Origin: CAZEHJ01 sp964512485 | GTDB lineage: Bacteria > Bacteroidota > Rhodothermia > Rhodothermales > UBA10348 | Length of the DNA stretch: 64,000 nucleotides | Direction: 5' to 3' | Assembly: GCA_964512485.1 (NCBI GenBank) | Contig: CAZEHJ010000005.1 | Span: forward strand, 1 to 64,000 | Shown here: piece after piece, positions 57,581 through 64,000 of the stretch | Layout of the letters: the number at the start of each line of letters is the position of its first letter | Position numbering within the stretch: the first letter of the stretch is position 1 | Position numbers and translations under genes: made by a program | The notes under the pieces: generated by a model | The model's input: the letters and a program-made list of their open reading frames with translations, nothing else | Told to the model about the DNA's origin: nothing | Database searches by the model: none

Positions 57581-60500
57581 TCACGATCTGTCCAGACTGA
57601 CACCGATTGTCAATTGTTCAGCGTTGATATCGAATTCAGAGACCAAATCTCCTGTCGGTTTTTCGGCCTTTTCCAACTCCAGACTGAGGGTCTCGTTCCG
57701 AATCCAGCCGCCATGTAAATTTATGGCATCCAGTACTGGTATGGAGCCCGCAATACGTACTCGGATGCGATCAGTTACCTCAAATCCAGCTTCCTTTCTC
57801 ATATTCTGGATACGATTCACGATTTCACGTGCAAATCCTTCTGCCCGAAGCTCGTCTGAGATTTCGGTATCGAGCGCGACTGTCGTTGCTCCCTCCTGCC
57901 CAACGAGCCACCCGTGAATTCCTTCACTTACGATTTCGAGATCGTCTCCCGTCAGTTCCACTGTTGAATCTCCGAGATTCAATGTCAGTGTTCCCTCTGA
58001 TAGGAAGATGTCAATTTCATCTGGAGTCAACTCTTTAATCGCCATACTCGCAGCTTTCATTTGCTTTCCGAGGCGTCTTCCGAGAGCCTTGAAGTTTGGC
58101 CGGGCCTGTCTGCTCACCACGTCGGACGAGCCATGGACATATTCGATGGCCTTGATGTTGGTCTCTTCCTTGATGATGGAGGAAACTGACTCAACAACAT
58201 TTTCTTCTACCCCCGGACCGGTTACAACCATTATTTTGGGCAGCGGCTGGCGGACATTGATCGACGAGGTGTTTCGCAGTCCCAGTACGATGGAAGAAAT
58301 TGTTCGCGCCAGATACATCTTGTGCTCAAGGGCCTCATCGAAACTCGCTCGAAGTTCTTCTTCCGTCGGGAAGGTCGTCAGATGAACTGATTCCGAATCG
58401 TAAAGGCCTACAGGCTCGTTAATGCTCCTGAACAACCAATCAGCGTAGAAAGGAGCGATAGGTGCCATCAGGCGTGCTACGGTAAGAAGACACTCTGTTA
58501 CGGTTTGATAGGCTGATTTTTTGCTGGATTCGCCCTGTCCGGAGTCCTTCGCGCTCCAGAACCGACGACGATTCCGGCGGATGTACCAGTTGGATAGTTC
58601 ATCTACGAACTGTTCCACAGCTCTGGCGGCTTTTGTCGGATTGTATTCGTCGAGCGAAGCATGCACGGATTCACTTGTGGAATAGAGCCTGGACAGGATC
58701 CAGCGATCCATTTCCGTTCGATCTGCGAGTGGCATGGTCTCGCCATACTCGAATCCATCGACGTTGGCATACGTGGCAAAAAAGGAGTAGACGTTGTTCA
58801 ACGTGTTGAAAAACTTGCGCTGGGTTTCAACAATTCCGCGCTCGGAGAACTTCAGGTTTTCCCAGGGCGGCGTATTACTCATCATATACCAGCGGATGAC
58901 ATCAACACCGAACTTGTCGATGAGCGCAAACGGATCAACCGCATTGCCTTTACTCTTCGACATCTTTTCTCCCTTCTCGTCAAGGACGAGACCATTTACC
59001 ACAACATTGCGATATGCCACATCATCCATCACGAGAGCCGCGATGGCATGAAGTGTGTAAAACCAGCCCCGAGTCTGATCCACACCCTCTGCTATGAAGT
59101 CGCCCGGGAAATTGCGCTCGAAAATATCTTTGTTCTCGAACGGATAATGCCATTGCGCGAAGGGCATCGCACCCGAATCAAACCAGACATCAATCAGGTC
59201 TTCCACGCGTCGCATGGTTCCGCCATCAGGTGACGGCCATGTGAGGGAATCGACGAACGGTCTATGTAGATCGATGTCTTCATCGTTTTCCGGCAATTGA
59301 TCTCCGCACTTGGCACGAAGCTCGGCGATAGAGCCGATGATCTCGAGATATTCTGAATCTTCGACATCCGATTTCCAGATCGGGAGTGGCGTGCCCCAGT
59401 ACCTGCGGCGACTCAGGGCCCAGTCTACATTGTTCTTCAACCAGTCTCCAAACCGGCCAGTACCTATTCCTTTTGGCTGCCAGTTGATCTGGTCATTCAG
59501 TTCCATGAGACGATCCTTGATCTTCGTCGTCTGAATGAACCAACTCTCGACCGGGTAACTCATGAGTGGCGTGCCTTTGCGCCAGTCGTGCGGGTAATTA
59601 TGTAGATACGTCTCGTGGCGATACATCAGGCCGCGTTCCCTCAGGTCACGGGAGACGACTTTGTCGGCGTCTTTGAACCACATTCCGGCGACAATGCCAA
59701 ATTCTGGTTTGAAATGACCGTCTGGCAGAACGGCGTTTAGCATCGGGAGACCAACCTTTTTGGCCGTCTCATGATCCTCTGCTCCAAATGCCGGCGCAGT
59801 ATGAACAAGTCCTGTTCCGTCCTCTGTCGACACGTAGTCCGCGGACACAATTACCCAGGCATTCTCGGTGCCTTCTTCACCTTCGAAATACGGAAAGAGC
59901 GGCTCGTAGCGTTTCCCGAGCAAATCCGATCCTTTGAACGCGTCTACGATTTCATAGTCTTCCTTGATGACACTCAGGCGAGCTTTCGCCAGAATCATCT
60001 GGTGCTCTCCAATGTCCTCCGTAGTCAGCTTTATTTTGACATAGTCGATTTTTTCGCCAACGGCCACAGCGACATTTGAGATTGTTGTCCAGGGGGTTGT
60101 CGTCCACGCCAGGTAATAGACATTTGGATCGTCGGTGGACCGAAAGCGAGTGTAAATGCTCGGATCCTGGACTTCTTTATAGCCGAGACTCACTTCGTGT
60201 GACGAAAGCACCGTACCCGAACCGGGACTATACCACTGGATCTTGAATCCTTCGTAGAGAAAGCCTTTTCGATACATCTCGCTGAGAAGCCACCAGACGC
60301 TTTCAATGTAGCTCGATTGGAACGTGATGTACGGATCGCTCAGATCCACCCAGTAGCCCATGCGGGTCGTCAGGTCGTCCCACAGGCCTTTGTAGCGAAG
60401 GACGCTTTCACGGCATTCAGCATTGTACTTGTCGATCCCAAATTCTTCTACCTGATGCCGTCCTTCCAGTCCGAGTGCCTTCTCTACCTCGATTTCGACG

Positions 60501-60772
60501 GGGAGACCATGCGTATCCCACCCCGCCTTGCGTTCAACCTGAAATCCCTGCATGGTTTTAAACCGGCAGAAAATATCCTTGATTGTACGAGCCATCACAT
60601 GGTGAATTCCCGGTTTCCCGTTGGCGGTCGGCGGTCCCTCAAAAAACGTAAACGACTCCCCTTCAGCATGCTGTTCGATACTCTTCTGGAAAATGTCGTT
60701 GTCCTTCCAGAATGAAAGAACTTCCGTCTCCAGCTGATCTGCTGATTGTGATTTGAATTCCGTAAACGCCAT
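57581..60772 (-). CDS. ileS: Isoleucyl-tRNA synthetase
   Basis: IleS charges tRNA-Ile. The 1063-residue protein has the class I motifs PTANGKPGIHHVM (GIHH at 55-58) and KMSKS at 603-607 within EKMSKSKGNAVDPF. A long editing domain lies between them. The C-terminal region lacks the zinc-binding cysteines of the short bacterial form, and the length fits the Bacteroidota type. Upstream on the same strand is punA; downstream is the dksA-like gene (38 bases). Confidence 0.96.
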   Translation of the reverse strand: MAFTEFKSQSADQLETEVLSFWKDNDIFQKSIEQHAEGESFTFFEGPPTANGKPGIHHVMARTIKDIFCRFKTMQGFQVERKAGWDTHGLPVEIEVEKALGLEGRHQVEEFGIDKYNAECRESVLRYKGLWDDLTTRMGYWVDLSDPYITFQSSYIESVWWLLSEMYRKGFLYEGFKIQWYSPGSGTVLSSHEVSLGYKEVQDPSIYTRFRSTDDPNVYYLAWTTTPWTTISNVAVAVGEKIDYVKIKLTTEDIGEHQMILAKARLSVIKEDYEIVDAFKGSDLLGKRYEPLFPYFEGEEGTENAWVIVSADYVSTEDGTGLVHTAPAFGAEDHETAKKVGLPMLNAVLPDGHFKPEFGIVAGMWFKDADKVVSRDLRERGLMYRHETYLHNYPHDWRKGTPLMSYPVESWFIQTTKIKDRLMELNDQINWQPKGIGTGRFGDWLKNNVDWALSRRRYWGTPLPIWKSDVEDSEYLEIIGSIAELRAKCGDQLPENDEDIDLHRPFVDSLTWPSPDGGTMRRVEDLIDVWFDSGAMPFAQWHYPFENKDIFERNFPGDFIAEGVDQTRGWFYTLHAIAALVMDDVAYRNVVVNGLVLDEKGEKMSKSKGNAVDPFALIDKFGVDVIRWYMMSNTPPWENLKFSERGIVETQRKFFNTLNNVYSFFATYANVDGFEYGETMPLADRTEMDRWILSRLYSTSESVHASLDEYNPTKAARAVEQFVDELSNWYIRRNRRRFWSAKDSGQGESSKKSAYQTVTECLLTVARLMAPIAPFYADWLFRSINEPVGLYDSESVHLTTFPTEEELRASFDEALEHKMYLARTISSIVLGLRNTSSINVRQPLPKIMVVTGPGVEENVVESVSSIIKEETNIKAIEYVHGSSDVVSRQARPNFKALGRRLGKQMKAASMAIKELTPDEIDIFLSEGTLTLNLGDSTVELTGDDLEIVSEGIHGWLVGQEGATTVALDTEISDELRAEGFAREIVNRIQNMRKEAGFEVTDRIRVRIAGSIPVLDAINLHGGWIRNETLSLELEKAEKPTGDLVSEFDINAEQLTIGVSLDRS

Positions 60773-60887
60773 GTGCGAAAAAGGTCTTGGGCTTCTGAAA
60801 TCGAAGGTTCAAAGATAGAGAATATCCCGCTACGACCAGACCCGAACCGAGCCAATGGTCACGAAATCAACGGAATTACATGTTTCC

Positions 60888-61715
60888 TCAAATATGAGGG
60901 ATTATTGAGCTGAGAAGCGATGTCAAAGCTGGACTTGCCTTCGCCGCCGCGGCAATAACTTCTTGGAGTGAAATGGGCTGAAGCGTGTCCGGGAAGCATT
61001 CGTCCGTCACAATTGAAAACGCCAGAACACGCATCCCCATGTGATTGGCCACAAGAACCTCTGGAACAGTGCTCATTCCCACAACGTCAGCACCCATGCG
61101 TCCCAGCATCTGGTATTCTGCCCGGGTCTCGAGATTTGGTCCGACAACCGCCAGGTAGACGCCCTCATGCAGAGTAATACCAAGCTCAGCGGCTTTTTCC
61201 CGTGCCAGGACCCTGAGTTCTGTGATATATGGGTCGCTCATGTCCGGGAATCGGGGGCCCCAATCTGCATGATTTTCACCTTCCAGCGGATTGTGCCCCA
61301 TCAGATTGATATGATCCTCAATCAGCATGATATCACCCGACCGATAGGCGGTATTTATTCCACCGCTCGCATTTGAAACAACCAGGTTCTTAATGTCCAG
61401 AGCGCCGAAGACACGTATCGGAAATGTGACCTCACGAGCGGAATATCCTTCATAGATGTGCATCCGTCCCCGAAGAACAAGCACATGGCGCGAACCCACC
61501 TTTCCATAAACAAGAGAGCCCGAATGGGACTCGACGGTGGAGTGAGGAAAATGAGGAATGTCCTCATAATCGATTGATTGCACGACCTCGATGGAATCCA
61601 TCAGTGGATCCAATCCGGTACCCAGGATTATGCCAAGATCTACGTTTTCCGCAAATCGATCTCTGATGAAGGAGGAGGCTTCATCTACTTGTGATACGTA
61701 TTGGGACAGTTCCAT
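60888..61715 (-). CDS. punA: Purine nucleoside phosphorylase
   Basis: This enzyme splits inosine or guanosine with phosphate to the base and ribose 1-phosphate. The 275-residue protein is of the trimeric, low-molecular-mass class: GIILGTGL, HSGSLVYGKVG, VVSNASGGINTAYRSGDIM, the purine-site segment VVGPNLETRAEY and GMSTVPEV. Two of these are the substrate loop and phosphate-binding elements. It sits 3 bases from divIVA in a minus-strand run. The start is ATG at 61715. Confidence 0.94.
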   Translation of the reverse strand: MELSQYVSQVDEASSFIRDRFAENVDLGIILGTGLDPLMDSIEVVQSIDYEDIPHFPHSTVESHSGSLVYGKVGSRHVLVLRGRMHIYEGYSAREVTFPIRVFGALDIKNLVVSNASGGINTAYRSGDIMLIEDHINLMGHNPLEGENHADWGPRFPDMSDPYITELRVLAREKAAELGITLHEGVYLAVVGPNLETRAEYQMLGRMGADVVGMSTVPEVLVANHMGMRVLAFSIVTDECFPDTLQPISLQEVIAAAAKASPALTSLLSSIIPHI

Positions 61716-61718
61716 GTG

Positions 61719-62687
61719 TCAGCCGCTCTCCCCATCCTGTTCCTCATCGAGTCCTTTCAGAATCTCGTGGATTTTCTTGATTTCCTCGTCAGCGAAATCG
61801 TCTTCGCCCTTTTCTGCGGTGCCACCGTCGGAAGTGTTATCCACGCCTTCGCTTTCGGGTTCTTCCACCGATTCGAATACAGGTGTTACTTTCCACGCGG
61901 TGGACTCTGTTTCCTCTTCCTCATCCTCATCCGAATCGTTCCAGGACTCGTTATCGTCTTCATCGGACTCACTTACGGCGCCATCATCCTCAATGTCTTC
62001 GTCGGTCTCCCACTCCTCGTCATCGTCATTATCATCTTCTTCTTCGTACTCGTCCACGTCATCAGCTTCAATGGCGTCGTCGTCGTACGAATCTTCCGAT
62101 ACATCCCGGTCTTCTTCCTCGGCTTCAATCGGAGGCTCTGCCACCGGGTCTGAAGCGGCCGCCGCAACTGGCTCTTCCTCTTCACGGACCAGTTCAATTT
62201 CTTTTCTGGAGTTCGTCGCTCCCAGTGTGTGTTCGCCGGTTTCTGCTTCGAAATGATGGAGCATTTCTATTTCGGACATCAGAAACGCACGAAGCTTTGC
62301 GACAATCTCCTGTTGCCGAACCGCGTACCTGGCCGTATCGCGCTTGACCTCCAGTCTGTTCGAGTCTGCCTCTTTCTGCAGGTCAACAATCCTATTTTCA
62401 GCCTCTTCCAACATGGTGGTAGCTTTTTTCTCAGCACTTTCCACCGTCTGCCGAGCGCTGCTGCGTGCCGTCTGAAGCGCCTCTTCCAGCGCCTCTTCGA
62501 CCTTCATGTAGTGATCCAATTTCAGTTGCTGTTCCTGGATCTTGTCGTCACTTCGACGCAAATCGTCGACCATTTCCTGCCAGCCGGTTGCAACTACCTG
62601 CAGAAAGGACTCCACTTCGTCTACGTCGTATCCCCGAAATGTGCGGGCAAACTCCTGCTTCCTGATATCCAGTGAGGTGATCTTCAT
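61719..62687 (-). CDS. DivIVA-domain protein with a long acidic tail
   Basis: DivIVA-type proteins bind curved membrane and organize division or polar growth. The first 60 residues (MKITSLDIRKQEFARTFRGY, DVDEVESFLQVV) are the DivIVA domain; a coiled coil runs to about 150 (EEALQTARSSARQTVESAEKKA in part). The last part, from about 180 to 300, is almost all Asp, Glu and Ser, an unusual low-complexity tail that looks disordered, and ends with a helix-like KKIHEILKGLDEE. It lies between yggS-like and punA genes, in a conserved order in relatives (from memory). Confidence 0.85.
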   Translation of the reverse strand: MKITSLDIRKQEFARTFRGYDVDEVESFLQVVATGWQEMVDDLRRSDDKIQEQQLKLDHYMKVEEALEEALQTARSSARQTVESAEKKATTMLEEAENRIVDLQKEADSNRLEVKRDTARYAVRQQEIVAKLRAFLMSEIEMLHHFEAETGEHTLGATNSRKEIELVREEEEPVAAAASDPVAEPPIEAEEEDRDVSEDSYDDDAIEADDVDEYEEEDDNDDDEEWETDEDIEDDGAVSESDEDDNESWNDSDEDEEEETESTAWKVTPVFESVEEPESEGVDNTSDGGTAEKGEDDFADEEIKKIHEILKGLDEEQDGESG

Positions 62688-62772
62688 GCTTTTTGCTGCT
62701 TTTCCGTGTCGCCTTGAAAGAAAAGGTCCGTCGACTCCTGTTGCTTCAGAAGATAATGAAACCCATCAGTAA

Positions 62773-63480
62773 TCACGTATTCGTAACCGTCCTCGCGCCA
62801 AAAAGAGCGCTACCAATTCGGACGTGAGTTGCGCCTTCTTCTATGGCGACTTCAAAATCCGAACTCATCCCCATTGAAAGCACCGGAGCTCCCGCTGAAA
62901 GACGATCGGAGATAACTGCGCACGACTCGCGAAGAAGAGCGAACTCGCCCCGGATAGACTCAGGATCAGGCGTGGGGCTGGCCAGTGTCATCAGCCCCCT
63001 GATATTTATTCTGTCGAATGCCTGAAGAGAATCCACCAGTGAATCGAGATCCAGAGGTGATACTCCAAACTTGGAGTCTTCCCCAGAAACGTTGACTTGA
63101 ATCAGGCAGTCCATTGAGGACGACGACATCTCCAGCCGGTTCTGCAGAGCGGATCCCAGTCTCAAGCTGTCCAGGGCATGAAACATACGTGCGCGACCTA
63201 CCACATCCCGTGCCTTGTTGCGTTGGAGATGACCGATCATGTGCCAGATAATCGGATGCTCCTCAGTTCCAAATCCGAGAGAGTCACACTTCTGAACGAG
63301 CTCCTGGACCTTGTTTTCTCCGAAGTGAACCTGACCCAGGGCGGAAACCTCCACCACGGCATCTGCGGGAAAGGTTTTAGAGACGGCAATCAGGGTAACA
63401 TCGTCGCGTGTGCGTCCGGAGCGGAGTGCGGCCGATGAGATTCGATCGCTTATCTCTGCCAGTCTTTCCTTTCTATCCAT
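62773..63480 (-). CDS. YggS family pyridoxal-5'-phosphate homeostasis protein
   Basis: This PLP-binding barrel protein (YggS/PROSC) keeps free PLP in balance. The 235-residue protein has the lysine Lys35 in IAVSKTFPA that carries PLP, then FGENKVQELVQKC, WHMIGHLQRNKA and the C-terminal GMSSDFEVAIEEGATHVRIGSALFG phosphate-binding segment (in parts). No catalytic activity is expected. It is the first gene of the minus-strand run to lspA as read from its own strand after the permease. Confidence 0.94.
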   Translation of the reverse strand: MDRKERLAEISDRISSAALRSGRTRDDVTLIAVSKTFPADAVVEVSALGQVHFGENKVQELVQKCDSLGFGTEEHPIIWHMIGHLQRNKARDVVGRARMFHALDSLRLGSALQNRLEMSSSSMDCLIQVNVSGEDSKFGVSPLDLDSLVDSLQAFDRINIRGLMTLASPTPDPESIRGEFALLRESCAVISDRLSAGAPVLSMGMSSDFEVAIEEGATHVRIGSALFGARTVTNT

Positions 63481-63542
63481 TCAAGTCACAGGCTGAATAT
63501 CAACAGCGTCGTTTGGGGTAAGGCAACCGTGATGCACGTCGC

Positions 63543-64000
63543 CTACAATTCGCTTCTCAACACTTCGAGAGCTGATTTGTCATAGACCCCTCGTGAATTG
63601 AACTGACCGATCACAAGAGTCAGCCCGATCACACTCAGGATCACAGCCAATATCGGAAGGATTTCAAAAGCCAGTGCAGCATCAAATATGAATTCAGCAA
63701 CGGCCCATCCGGCTCCCATCGCGAGCAATGTCCCCGTCAGCGATGCAACTATTCCGAGGACCAGGTACTCAACCGACATAATTCTCAGTACCGTTTTCCT
63801 CGAGGCGCCCAGCGTTTTGAGAAGAACACTTTCCTCAATTCTCTGAAACCGGCTGATCAGCACTGCACCGGAAAGAACAATCATTCCGGTCAGGATCGAA
63901 AACATGGCCATAAAACGGGCGATGAAAGCGATTCTGGAGAAGATGGCTTCAAACACACTGAGTACCACCGACATGTCGAGGGAAGACACGTTTGGATGCT
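63543..64000 (-). CDS. FtsX/MacB-type ABC permease, C-terminal part (cut by window end)
   Basis: The frame is open to the window edge, so the N-terminal part is missing. About 152 residues are visible. They read IAFIARFMAMFSILTGMIVL, then RFQRIEESVLLKTLGASRKTVLRI, EYLVLGIVASLTGTLLAMGAGW and a last membrane segment ILPILAVILSVIGLTLVI: three to four helices typical of FtsX-domain permeases. The RxxExxLLKTLGASR loop is the family signature, and the fuller alignment resembles YbbP, a long permease with two FtsX domains. The apparent start at 63989 is only an internal valine codon. The substrate is unknown. Confidence 0.85.
   Translation of the reverse strand, partial: HPNVSSLDMSVVLSVFEAIFSRIAFIARFMAMFSILTGMIVLSGAVLISRFQRIEESVLLKTLGASRKTVLRIMSVEYLVLGIVASLTGTLLAMGAGWAVAEFIFDAALAFEILPILAVILSVIGLTLVIGQFNSRGVYDKSALEVLRSEL

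Overview
The window reads as a contiguous piece of chromosome, mostly housekeeping genes, from a bacterium of the Bacteroidota/Rhodothermota side of the FCB group. The pointers are a 33-residue bTHX ribosomal protein, the small Bacteroidota-type family misnamed 'ABC transporter ATPase', an ECF sigma / FecR / TonB-dependent receptor cassette with STN and carboxypeptidase-regulatory domains, weak use of Shine-Dalgarno sites, a Bacteroidota-type IleS, and the block yggS, divIVA, punA, ileS, dksA-like, lspA. NusA, IF-2 and the DivIVA protein carry long Glu/Asp/Ala-rich segments, which would fit a marine or salt-adapted cell (inference). I see no rRNA, tRNA, CRISPR array or insertion sequence.

Layout: 1-9.4 kb is the plus-strand translation and RNA block nusA (5' end missing), infB, rbfA, truB, ribF, rpsO, pnp, with clear terminators after rpsO and pnp. 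9.5-19.2 kb, still plus strand, has an M16 peptidase, a sugar epimerase, scpA-scpB-rluB, guaB, an M24 aminopeptidase, an iodotyrosine-deiodinase-like flavoprotein, a glycosyltransferase and a stand-alone RsbW-like kinase. 19.2-21.9 kb holds miaA, a tyrosine recombinase translationally coupled to it, a divergent NUMOD4/HNH endonuclease and two consecutive inverted repeats; this is the most accessory-looking part. 22-29 kb is mixed: FxsA, a DinB-fold protein, tandem TerB, an FAD oxidase, a thioredoxin-like protein, a nitrosative-stress repair protein (ric) with a palindrome in its promoter, and a 615-residue PLP lyase divergent from an Lrp/AsnC regulator. 29-42.5 kb is a minus-strand run: an exported protein, parE-parC, an AlbA_2 protein, gpsA, plsY, purM, a degenerate phytoene-synthase-like protein, a LiuC-like hydratase, a LuxE-like protein, an M14 peptidase and bTHX. 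42.7-47.6 kb includes an extended YjbQ-like protein, an SDR, a K+ channel with an RCK domain and an L,D-transpeptidase. 47.6-64 kb holds lepB and lepA, the sigma/FecR/receptor cassette, then lspA to yggS and a cut-off FtsX-type permease.

The two 100-base N runs (9189-9288 and 43920-44019) are each flanked by an exact 55-base duplication. This looks like contig ends overlapping by one assembly k-mer, so both gaps are probably artificial. Collapsing the first restores the pnp frame and puts its stop at 9386-9388.

No wholly new multi-gene system is proven here. The best leads are the iodotyrosine deiodinase homologue with its substrate triad conserved, the recombinase/HNH island, the YjbQ-like protein with a large extra domain, the extended PLP lyase with its own Lrp regulator, and the Arg-Gly/Arg-Asp-repeat tail of PNPase.
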